Shown here piece after piece: positions 1-5,683 of a DNA stretch of 8,942 nucleotides. The stretch is from assembly GCA_038237665.1 (NCBI GenBank), contig JBBRYK010000100.1, positions 1 through 8,942 on the forward strand. Direction: 5' to 3'. The notes under the pieces are model-generated. The model had not been told where the DNA came from, made no database searches, and saw only the letters and a list, made by a program, of their open reading frames with translations. Numbering within the stretch: position 1 is the first letter of the stretch; each line of letters opens with the position of its first letter. Made by a program: the position numbers and the translations under genes. The stretch is from JBBRYK01 sp038237665 (GTDB taxonomy: Bacteria; Actinomycetota; Thermoleophilia; Gaiellales; Gaiellaceae).

Positions 1-1
1 C

Positions 2-166
2 GGGGTGTTCCTGCAGGTGGTCGACGACACCGGACCGGAGCTGGCGATCCCGGGCCGGAGGTTCGGGTTCGGCAGGCTGATCCGTGCGCAGGCCGCCGGA
101 GACTATTCGGCGCTCAAGGAGCGCGGCCGAAGGATCGCGCGCGTGAGACTGGAGGAGATCGCATGA
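2..166 (+). CDS. pgi: Glucose-6-phosphate isomerase, C-terminal end (partial)
   Basis: The last 54 codons of a gene that enters from the left edge, ending at TGA 164-166. The peptide has the typical end of actinobacterial phosphoglucose isomerases: GVFLQV, then an IPGR.F.FG.LI.AQAAGD stretch, then an ALKERGRRIARV segment leading to the C-terminus. The enzyme interconverts glucose-6-phosphate and fructose-6-phosphate in the cytoplasm. In many actinobacteria this domain is the C-terminal half of a transaldolase/isomerase fusion, which would suit a pentose phosphate operon, but the part needed to decide lies outside the window. The stop overlaps the gnd start (ATGA at 163-166), and a strong GGAGGAG ribosome binding site for gnd (151-157) lies inside the coding sequence, so the two genes are probably cotranscribed and translationally coupled. 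The family call rests on a short tail only. Confidence 0.75.
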   Translation, partial: GVFLQVVDDTGPELAIPGRRFGFGRLIRAQAAGDYSALKERGRRIARVRLEEIA

Positions 167-1038
167 AGCTTGGGATAGTCGGCCTCGGCCGGATGGGCGG
201 GAACATGGCGAAGCGCCTCGAGGCCGACGGGCACGAGATTGCGGGATACGCGCGCTCGGATTCACCCGAGCGGACGGCGTCGTCGCTAAAGGAGCTGGTT
301 TCGCAGCTCGAGGAGCCGAGAGTCGTCTGGCTGATGATTCCCGCCGGCGACCCGACCGAGGAGGCGTTCCAGGAGCTGCTCGGGTTGCTGGCCGAGGGCG
401 ACACGATCGTCGACGGCGGCAACTCGAACTTCCGGGACTCGCAGCGCCGCGCCGCCGCGGCCAAGGAGAAGAGCATCGACTTCCTCGACGTCGGCGTCTC
501 GGGGGGGATCTGGGGGCTGACCGAGGGCTATTGCCTGATGGCCGGCGGCGAGCAGGCAGCGATCAAGCGCGTCGAGCCGGCGTTCCTCACCCTGGCGCCC
601 AAGGACGGGTACGCCCACGTCGGGCCCTCGGGGGCAGGCCACTTCACGAAGATGGTCCACAACGGGATCGAGTACGGGCTGATGCAGTCCTACGCGGAGG
701 GCTTCGAGATCCTGAGGGGCTCCGAGTTCGGGCTCGATCTCACCCAGGTGGCGGGGATCTGGCGCTACGGGTCGGTCGTCCGCAGCTGGCTGCTCGAGCT
801 GCTGTACGCGGCCTTCGAGGAGGAAGGGGCCGAGCTCGAGCACATCGCCGGGTACGTCGAGGACTCCGGCGAGGGGCGCTGGACGGTCTTCGAGGCGATC
901 AACGAGAGCGTGCCGGCGCCCGTGATCAGCGCCTCGCTCTTCGCGCGGTTCGCGTCGCGGCAGGACGAGTCGTTCGCGGCCAAGGTCAACGCCGCGCTTC
1001 GCAAGCAGTTCGGGGGTCACGCAGTGAAGAGCGAATGA
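163..1038 (+). CDS. gnd: 6-phosphogluconate dehydrogenase (decarboxylating), short ~290-aa type
   Basis: 291 aa. Oxidises and decarboxylates 6-phosphogluconate to ribulose-5-phosphate in the oxidative pentose phosphate pathway (cytoplasm). A Rossmann N-terminus has GLGRMG at residues 7-12. DGGNS (84-88) and the GVSGG substrate loop (111-115) follow. The catalytic segment GHFTKMVHNGIEYG (159-172) carries the catalytic Lys163 and the acid Glu170. The C-terminal LRKQFGGH (279-286) matches the RxxFGxH substrate-binding end of the family. The length fits the short GndA/YqeC-like class rather than the ~470-aa enteric form. After the second beta strand the cofactor loop reads Ala30-Arg31-Ser32, not the Asp expected of an NAD-specific fold, so NADP use is likely (inference). 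The ATG follows GGAGGAG with a 5-nt spacer and overlaps the upstream stop; the gene ends in ATGA with zwf. Confidence 0.95.
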   Translation: MKLGIVGLGRMGGNMAKRLEADGHEIAGYARSDSPERTASSLKELVSQLEEPRVVWLMIPAGDPTEEAFQELLGLLAEGDTIVDGGNSNFRDSQRRAAAAKEKSIDFLDVGVSGGIWGLTEGYCLMAGGEQAAIKRVEPAFLTLAPKDGYAHVGPSGAGHFTKMVHNGIEYGLMQSYAEGFEILRGSEFGLDLTQVAGIWRYGSVVRSWLLELLYAAFEEEGAELEHIAGYVEDSGEGRWTVFEAINESVPAPVISASLFARFASRQDESFAAKVNAALRKQFGGHAVKSE

Positions 1039-2561
1039 GCGCCGCCGGGCAGGAGAAGCCGCCGCAGGAGAACCCGCTGCTGGAAGGGCTCCGGCTGCGC
1101 CGCAGGCCGGACCCTTGCGCGCTCGTCATCTTCGGCGCTTCCGGGGACCTGACCCAGCGCAAGCTCGTCCCCGCGATCTACTCCCTCGCCGTCCGGCGGC
1201 TGCTGCCCGAGAACTTCGCGGTCATCGGCGTCGCCCGGTCGGAGATGTCGGACGAGGCGTTCCGGGAGAAGATGAAGGAGGCCGTCCAGAAGCACTCGCG
1301 CGACGAGTTCAAGCAGGACGTGTGGGACTCGCTCACCGAGGCGATGCACTACGTGTCGACGGAGTTCAACGATGACGCCGGGGAGGACCGGCTCGTCGCG
1401 CTCCTCAACACGCTGGACGAGGAGCGCGGGCTACAGGGCAACCGCGTCTACTACCTCGCGGTGCCGCCCTCGGCGATCGGGACGCTGGTCCAGGCGCTCG
1501 GCGAACGCCGCCGGGCGCACGGGTGGACGCGCCTGATCGTGGAGAAGCCGTTCGGTCACGACCGGGAGTCGGCCCTGCAGCTGAACGAGGAGATCACCAA
1601 GTACTTCACCGAGGACGAGATCTTCCGGATCGACCACTACCTGGGCAAGGAGACGGTCCAGAACATGCTCGCCCTTCGCTTCGCGAACGGGATCTTCGAG
1701 CCGATCTGGAACCGCCAGTTCGTCGACCACGTGCAGATCACCGTCGCCGAGTCGATCGGGATCGAGGGGCGGGCCGAGTTCTACGAGCAGGCCGGGGCGA
1801 TCCGGGACATCTTCCAGAACCACATGCTCCAGCTCGTCGCGCTGACGGCGATGGAGCCGCCGATCGACTTCACGGCCGACTCGGTCCGCAACGAGAAGGT
1901 CAAGGTGCTGCGTGCGATCCACACACCCGGGCCGAAGAACGTCGCCCGCGGCCAGTACGGGCGCGGGTTCATCGAGGGCGAAGAGGTGCCCGGCTACCGG
2001 GAGGAGCCCGGGGTCGCGCCGGACTCGATCACCGAGACGTACGTCGCCGCGAAGCTCTACGTCGACAACTGGCGGTGGGCGGACACGCCGTTCTACGTGC
2101 GCGCGGGCAAGCGCTTGCCCCGGCGCGAGACGACGATCGCGATCCAGTTCAAGCGTGCGCCGCACCCGCCGTTCGAGGAGCTCGCGGCGGAAGGCGTGCG
2201 GCCGAACGTCCTCCTGGTCAACGTGCAGCCGGACGAGGGCGTGTCACTCGCGATCGGAGCCAAGGTGCCGGGCGCCGGGATGCGCCTGCGCACGGTGCAC
2301 ATGGACTTTCTCTACGGCGGAGCGTTTCGGACGGGGCTCCCCGAGGCGTACGAGCGGCTGCTCCTCGACACCTTCCTCGGGGACGCCACCCTGTTCACGC
2401 GCGCAGACGAGGTCGACGAGCAGTGGGCGCTGGTGGACGCGATCGTCGCCGCGTGGCAGCGCGACCGGCCCGCATTTCCGAACTACGAGGCTGGTACGTG
2501 GGGTCCGCCGAGCGCAGACGAGCTTTTGAAGCGCGACGGGCGGTCGTGGCGGAGACATTGA
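1035..2561 (+). CDS. zwf: Glucose-6-phosphate 1-dehydrogenase
   Basis: 508 aa, the usual length. Catalyses the entry step of the oxidative pentose phosphate pathway, glucose-6-phosphate to 6-phosphoglucono-lactone with NAD(P). The cofactor motif GASGDLTQRK is at 34-43 and EKPFG at 170-174. The family signature RIDHYLGKE lies at 198-206 (Asp200, His201 and Lys205 at the substrate site). QNHMLQ has His263 where the general base is expected. The ATG at 1035 overlaps the gnd stop. The open frame runs further upstream, but that stretch is Arg-rich shadow of gnd, and the family N-terminus (PDPCALVIFGASGD) lies just after this ATG. The C-terminal 20 residues (W489-H508) are encoded a second time 122 bp downstream, beyond the stop and in another frame. 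Some codons in this tail (CTT, TTG, AGA, CAT) are less GC-rich than local use and than those of the second copy. The gene is paired with opcA. Confidence 0.97.
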   Translation: MSAAGQEKPPQENPLLEGLRLRRRPDPCALVIFGASGDLTQRKLVPAIYSLAVRRLLPENFAVIGVARSEMSDEAFREKMKEAVQKHSRDEFKQDVWDSLTEAMHYVSTEFNDDAGEDRLVALLNTLDEERGLQGNRVYYLAVPPSAIGTLVQALGERRRAHGWTRLIVEKPFGHDRESALQLNEEITKYFTEDEIFRIDHYLGKETVQNMLALRFANGIFEPIWNRQFVDHVQITVAESIGIEGRAEFYEQAGAIRDIFQNHMLQLVALTAMEPPIDFTADSVRNEKVKVLRAIHTPGPKNVARGQYGRGFIEGEEVPGYREEPGVAPDSITETYVAAKLYVDNWRWADTPFYVRAGKRLPRRETTIAIQFKRAPHPPFEELAAEGVRPNVLLVNVQPDEGVSLAIGAKVPGAGMRLRTVHMDFLYGGAFRTGLPEAYERLLLDTFLGDATLFTRADEVDEQWALVDAIVAAWQRDRPAFPNYEAGTWGPPSADELLKRDGRSWRRH

Positions 2562-2570
2562 CCCCACGAG
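2497..2570 (+). repeat. Duplicated zwf tail / opcA start, copy 1 (in use as zwf 3' end)
   Basis: This segment covers codons 489-508 of zwf, the TGA stop (2559-2561) and a few bases beyond. It matches 2619-2691 at a fixed 122-bp offset through the stop. The first 28 bases are identical. Over 65 bases up to and including the stop there are 9 differences: seven in sense codons, all synonymous, and two that change TGA to TAG. Past the stop the match continues (CCCACGAGC) after a 1-base gap. The GTG at 2546 in this copy corresponds to the opcA GTG at 2668. Confidence 0.85.
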
Positions 2571-2618
2571 CTCCAGCCAGTCAGCACATGGCCCGGAGCG
2601 TGATCCCAGAACGCGTAG

Positions 2619-2691
2619 CGTGGGGTCCGCCGAGCGCAGACGAGCTGCTCAAGCGGGACGGCCGGTCGTGGCGGCGACACTAGCCCACGAG
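2619..2691 (+). repeat. Duplicated zwf tail / opcA start, copy 2 (zwf 3' remnant)
   Basis: Second copy of the last 20 zwf codons plus a stop (TAG, 2681-2683), directly at the opcA start. It encodes exactly the same 20 residues as copy 1 but with codons typical of the neighbourhood (CTG CTC, CGG, GGC, CGA, CAC). It is separated from zwf by 57 bases (2562-2618) that resemble neither zwf nor opcA, and it is out of frame with zwf. An ATG at 2588 opens a 31-codon frame through it to the TAG. The homology starts sharply: upstream of the shared Trp codon the flank does not resemble zwf. The opcA GTG at 2668 lies inside this copy. Confidence 0.85.
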
Positions 2692-3561
2692 CGCACCTGG
2701 CGCGGCGAGGACGTCAAGCTCGCCGAGGTCGAGCGCGCGCTGGCCTCGCTCAGGTGCGGCGATGCCGACGAGGGGCACGAGCCCGACCTGCGGACGAGCG
2801 TGCTCACGCACGTTGCGTGGGTTCCTCAGGAGTGGCGCGAGGCCGCTGAGTCGGTGCTCGAGGGCCTGGGCGAGCGTCATCCCTCGCGGACGATCGTCCT
2901 CTACCCCCAGCCCGAGTCGGAGCGCGACGCCATCGACGCGGAGGTCTCGGTCGAGTCGTTCGCGGTCGCCGGCCTCGAGCGGCACATCGCGACGGAGGTG
3001 GTCCGCCTCTGGCTCTGCGACGGGCGCGCGCGCGCGCCGGCGAGCATCGTCCTTCCGCTGCTGATCTCCGACCTGCCGGTGTTTCTGCGCTGGCGCGGGC
3101 AGCCCGACTTCTATGCCGGCCCGTTCGAGCAGCTCGTCGAAGTGGCCGACAGGCTGGTGATCGACTCGATCGAGTGGAAGGAGCTGCCGGCGGCGTATTC
3201 GCGGCTGGCAGAGTTCTTCGAGCGGGTGGCCGTGTCGGACATCGCGTGGGCGCGCACGGAGCGCTGGCGGGTCGCGATCGCCGCGCTGTGGCCCGAGGTC
3301 GCCGGGGTTCAGAAGGTCACGGTTCAGGGCCCGCTGGCGGAAGCGCTCCTGCTCGTCGGATGGCTGCGTTCCAGGCTCGACCGTGGGATCGCGCTCGATC
3401 ACCGCGAGGGGAGTGAGCTCGAGGCAGTGGCCGTTGACGGCCGGAAGGTCGAACCTCCGAGCGAGGAACCGAAGACGCCGAGCGATCTCCTCTCGGACCA
3501 GCTGGAGATCTTCGGGCGCGATCCGGTTTACGAGCAGGCCGTAACCTACGCAACGAAATGA
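2668..3561 (+). CDS. opcA: Glucose-6-phosphate dehydrogenase assembly protein OpcA
   Basis: 297 aa from GTG 2668. OpcA is a non-catalytic partner of Zwf, needed for assembly or redox control of G6PDH in cyanobacteria and found next to zwf in actinobacteria. Family features are RTSVLTHVAWVP (42-53), HPSRTIVL (71-78), the conserved core VLPLLISDLPVFLRWRG (128-144), SDIAWARTERWR (190-201) and a GWLRSRL segment (231-237). The acidic C-terminus ends in YEQAVTYATK. The start is uncertain. GTG 2620 is also in frame and would add 16 residues, but those would be a frame-shifted reading of the zwf tail. GTG 2668 puts the conserved TWRGEDVKLAEVE close to the N-terminus and overlaps the copy-2 zwf stop, as would be expected of an ancestral zwf-opcA overlap. 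No clear Shine-Dalgarno is seen for either start. The stop overlaps the next ATG (ATGA, 3558-3561). Confidence 0.9.
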   Translation: MAATLAHERTWRGEDVKLAEVERALASLRCGDADEGHEPDLRTSVLTHVAWVPQEWREAAESVLEGLGERHPSRTIVLYPQPESERDAIDAEVSVESFAVAGLERHIATEVVRLWLCDGRARAPASIVLPLLISDLPVFLRWRGQPDFYAGPFEQLVEVADRLVIDSIEWKELPAAYSRLAEFFERVAVSDIAWARTERWRVAIAALWPEVAGVQKVTVQGPLAEALLLVGWLRSRLDRGIALDHREGSELEAVAVDGRKVEPPSEEPKTPSDLLSDQLEIFGRDPVYEQAVTYATK

Positions 3562-3767
3562 GGTGGATCCTCGCTCTGGTCGCGGCCACGGCGTTCGTGG
3601 CCGCTTCCGCGCCGGCTTGGTCGCCGGACGGCCGGTGGATCGTCTTCGGGCGTGGGAAGCCTCGCGCCTCGCTCTTCCTCATCCCCGCGGCGGGCGGCAA
3701 GGCGCGACTCCTCGTCTCGGCTCCGGGGATCTCGTTCGACCAGCCCGACTGGCAACGCCTGCCCTAA
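3558..3767 (+). CDS. Small exported protein with a single PD40 (TolB-like) propeller blade
   Basis: 69 aa. The start overlaps the opcA stop (ATGA), so it probably belongs to the operon. Residues 1-18 look like a signal peptide (MRW, then a hydrophobic run to AASA, with no lipobox Cys). Residues 19-53 match one PD40/WD40-like beta-propeller blade of the TolB type: PAWSPDGRWIVF, then a second strand with LFLIPAAGGKARLLV. The end, DQPDWQRLP, is how the next blade of such proteins begins and often how they terminate. Full propellers need several blades, so this looks like a signal peptide joined to the last blade of a larger protein by internal deletion. It could also be a genuine small secreted protein. 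GC and codon use do not stand out. Function unknown; a link to sugar metabolism is not shown. Confidence 0.6.
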   Translation: MRWILALVAATAFVAASAPAWSPDGRWIVFGRGKPRASLFLIPAAGGKARLLVSAPGISFDQPDWQRLP

Positions 3768-3809
3768 ATCCCGTGTGACACATCAGGGGCTCGGTGCCGT
3801 ACAGGCAAT

Positions 3810-4352
3810 GTGTACGCGATGACGGGCTCGCGGCCACTGGGCGTCGGGCGCGAAGAAGCGCCGACTTTCGCCGCGGTGGCCGAACAGCACCTCGACGACG
3901 TACACGCGTACCTCCTCTACTTCACGGGAGACAGAAGCGTGGCCGAAGACCTGACAGCCGACACCTTCGAACGGGCCTGCCGCCGCTGGCGCCGGTTCGA
4001 TCCGCGCCGCGGAAGCGCCAAGACCTGGCTCTGCCAGCTCGCGCGTTCCACGGCACTCGATCACTTCCGCGCCGATGCGCGACGCCGCCGGCGCGAGGGG
4101 GTCTACGCCCTGCGCGAGTCGGCGGATGCCGCCGAGGCGGCCTTCAGCGAGGGCTTCTCACCCGCGCTCGAGGAAGGGCTTCGGAGCCTCTCGGCCGGCG
4201 AGCGCGAGGTGATCGCCCTGCGCGTGATCCTCGAGTTCGACGGCGAGGCGGCCGCACGCCTGCTCGGAATCAGCCAGACCGCCTGCTCGACCCGCCTCTC
4301 GCGGGCCCTACAGAAGCTCGAAACGAAAGTGAGGGACGATGTCCTCGCCTAA
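3810..4352 (+). CDS. ECF-type RNA polymerase sigma factor (sigma-70 family)
   Basis: 180 aa from GTG 3810, or 177 aa from ATG 3819. Region 2 spans about residues 20-92: a YLLYFTGDRSVAEDLTADTFERA segment (34-56) is the RNA-polymerase/-10-binding core, followed by RFDPRRGSAKTWLCQLARSTALDHFR (62-87). Region 4 spans about 118-175: LRSLSAGEREVIALRVILEFDGEAAARLLGIS (124-155) with a helix-turn-helix, then TRLSRALQKLE for -35 recognition. Domains σ1 and σ3 are absent, as in ECF factors. It would redirect RNA polymerase to a small regulon, often including its own promoter. The gene overlaps the next by 14 bases, indicating cotranscription with the DUF4349 membrane protein that probably controls it. 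Only 42 bp separate it from the preceding small gene. An AGG at 3803-3805 slightly favours the GTG start. The ECF subgroup cannot be assigned by eye. Confidence 0.92.
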   Translation: MYAMTGSRPLGVGREEAPTFAAVAEQHLDDVHAYLLYFTGDRSVAEDLTADTFERACRRWRRFDPRRGSAKTWLCQLARSTALDHFRADARRRRREGVYALRESADAAEAAFSEGFSPALEEGLRSLSAGEREVIALRVILEFDGEAAARLLGISQTACSTRLSRALQKLETKVRDDVLA

Positions 4353-5472
4353 CGGAATCGACGAACGCTTCGACGACCTCGTCCGGGAGCTTCGCTCCGG
4401 CCGCGTTGCGGCCTCGCCCGAGCTCCGCGAGCGCGTGCACACGATCGCGGCACAGGCTCCCCCGCCACGGCCGGTCCGGGCTCCGTTCGCCGAGCGCTTC
4501 CGGATCAAGCGGGCGGTGCTCGTGCTCGCTCCGGCCTGTGCGGTCGCAGCGGTCAGCGCCGCCCTGCTGCACGGGCTGACGTCCTCTGGCTCGCAGCCCG
4601 TCGCCGCCGACCAGGCGGGGAACGGGCCAGCACTTCGAACTCGTCAGACCGGGAAGTCCTTGGGGACCCCGGCGCCGAAGGAGAAGGCCGGCTCGGTCGC
4701 GGGTGGCAGCGCCCACACGAGGGCACTGCCGACCTGGTCGACGGCCGAGTCCGCGGCCGCCCCGCCTCCCTCGGGGCGCTACCAGGACTACCGCGTGAAC
4801 ATGCGCGTCCGCGTCCAGGGCCTCGATGCGCTCTCGAAGTCGGTCGTGAAGGCGATGCGCGTGACGCGCTCGCTCGGCGGTTACGTCGCAAACGTCCGCT
4901 ACAGCTCCCCGAGCACGCAGCACGGCGACGCCGTCCTGCTCCTCCGGATCCCGATCGCGAACGTCCAGAAGGCCGTGCTCTCCTACGCCGGGCTCGGCAG
5001 CCTGGTCGCGCAGCACTTCTCGGTCATCGACGTCCAGAAGCAATACGACGTGCAGGTCCAGCGGATCGCCGACCTGCGCGCGCTGATCGCCAGGCTCGAC
5101 GCGAAGCTGGTCGCGGGCGGGCTGACCGACGTCGAGAAGGCGCGCACGCAGGAGCAGCTCGAGTACTCGCGAGCGAGCCTGACGCGGCTCACCGCCGAGA
5201 ACCGGACGACGCTGAATCACGCCCGCCTTTCGACCGCGCGGCTCTCGCTGACGACGTTCCACAAGAAGCAGAAGCAGATCGTCCCGGCCATCCCGAGCCG
5301 CTTCGATCGCGCGATCGACGACGCCGGGCGCGTCCTCGCCCATGAGGCGGTCTGGTTCGTCTACGCCCTGCTGGTCGGCGGGCCGTTTGCCCTGCTGGCG
5401 CTCATGGCCCTCGCTGCCGAGCGCTCCAGGCGCCGACGGGTGGAGCGGAGGCTGCTGGCAGCCGCCGGCTAG
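4339..5472 (+). CDS. DUF4349 membrane protein, putative anti-sigma partner of the upstream ECF factor
   Basis: 377 aa. ATG 4339 follows GAGGG (4331-4335) and overlaps the sigma gene. Layout: a charged N-terminal segment (1-57) with ERFDDLVRELRSGRVAASPELRERV, probably cytoplasmic; TM helix 1 at about 58-80; a Pro/Ala/Ser-rich linker (81-147); the DUF4349 domain (148-336), including YQDYRVNMRVRVQGLDAL and RSLGGYVANVRYSS; a likely coiled coil in the middle (about 233-295: QKQYDVQVQRIADLRALIARL onward); TM helix 2 at about 337-360; and an Arg-rich cytoplasmic tail (ERSRRRRVERR). DUF4349 proteins have no established biochemical role. Position and topology suggest an envelope sensor that holds the sigma factor through its short N-terminus. 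There is no HxxxCxxC zinc anti-sigma motif; the only Cys (C67) lies in the membrane helix. The family call is firm; the regulatory role is inferred from context. Confidence 0.88.
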   Translation: MSSPNGIDERFDDLVRELRSGRVAASPELRERVHTIAAQAPPPRPVRAPFAERFRIKRAVLVLAPACAVAAVSAALLHGLTSSGSQPVAADQAGNGPALRTRQTGKSLGTPAPKEKAGSVAGGSAHTRALPTWSTAESAAAPPPSGRYQDYRVNMRVRVQGLDALSKSVVKAMRVTRSLGGYVANVRYSSPSTQHGDAVLLLRIPIANVQKAVLSYAGLGSLVAQHFSVIDVQKQYDVQVQRIADLRALIARLDAKLVAGGLTDVEKARTQEQLEYSRASLTRLTAENRTTLNHARLSTARLSLTTFHKKQKQIVPAIPSRFDRAIDDAGRVLAHEAVWFVYALLVGGPFALLALMALAAERSRRRRVERRLLAAAG

Positions 5473-5473
5473 G

Positions 5474-5509
5474 CGATTGATCGAAAAATCGCCGATCAAT
5501 CGTCATTTT
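5474..5509 (+). terminator. Candidate intrinsic terminator of the sigma/DUF4349 unit
   Basis: A perfect 10-bp inverted repeat, CGATTGATCG (5474-5483) and CGATCAATCG (5493-5502), with a 9-base loop, starts 2 bases after the DUF4349 stop and is followed by TCATTTT. The T-tract is short and the stem only moderately GC-rich, so it would be a weak to moderate terminator. A second, mutually exclusive stem pairs GGCGATT (5472-5478) with AATCGCC (5487-5493). Confidence 0.55.
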
Positions 5510-5530
5510 CAGCCTCAGTCGAACTGCCTC

Positions 5531-5570
5531 TCGGCCGGAGAATCATTCCGCGCCTGCGGCGCGGGGCCGA
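5531..5570. repeat. Nested inverted repeat in the convergent spacer
   Basis: An inner perfect 7-bp stem, CCGCGCC (5548-5554) and GGCGCGG (5558-5564), has a TGC loop. An outer 6-bp stem, TCGGCC (5531-5536) and GGCCGA (5565-5570), encloses it, with 11 unpaired bases on the left side only. It lies between convergent genes and may help stop transcription, but no T-tract follows on either strand. Confidence 0.4.
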
Positions 5571-5590
5571 AGAAGCAGCGAATTTCGCCC

Positions 5591-5609
5591 AGCCCGCCGC
5601 AGGCGGGCT
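5591..5609. terminator. GC-rich hairpin between convergent genes, possible bidirectional terminator
   Basis: A perfect 8-bp stem, AGCCCGCC (5591-5598) and GGCGGGCT (5602-5609), has a GCA loop. On the + strand it is followed by AACGGTTTT, a weak T-run. On the - strand it lies about 70 bases downstream of the stop of the Fn3-like gene and no U-tract follows. Its place between two converging genes fits a terminator; the strand is uncertain. Confidence 0.45.
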
Positions 5610-5652
5610 AACGGTTTTCGAGGCGTGCGGTGCTCAGCCCGTTGACGGAACA

Positions 5653-5683
5653 AGGTAATTGACTGCCTTATCGTCGATTACCT
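5653..5683. repeat. Inverted repeat at the 3' end of the Fn3-like gene
   Basis: AGGTAAT (5653-5659) and ATTACCT (5677-5683) form a perfect 7-bp inverted repeat with a 17-base spacer. The right arm contains the stop codon of the minus-strand gene (5678-5680). The stretch is noticeably more AT-rich than its surroundings. It could be a weak 3' stem-loop; no T-tract supports terminator function. Confidence 0.3.

Noticed and set aside
531..1034. N-terminal extension of the zwf reading frame by 168 codons
   Set aside because: The extension overlaps gnd in another frame and is Arg/Gly/Ala-rich shadow sequence. The G6PDH family N-terminus begins just after ATG 1035, which overlaps the gnd stop.
1523..2683. 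Long open frame overlapping zwf that ends with the same tail as zwf
   Set aside because: Upstream of the junction it is an Arg-rich shadow of zwf. The shared ending comes from the duplicated zwf tail, which is reported separately.
3775..3804. Possible promoter (GTGACA ... TACAGG) before the sigma factor gene
   Set aside because: The -35-like hexamer has no acceptable -10 at 16-18 bases. An ECF-type autoregulated promoter cannot be judged without its regulon motif.
5642..5682. AT-richer stretch with TTGACG and TTATCG words resembling a promoter
   Set aside because: Spacing between the hexamers is about 20 bases, and the stretch lies at the 3' ends of convergent genes with no gene for it to drive.
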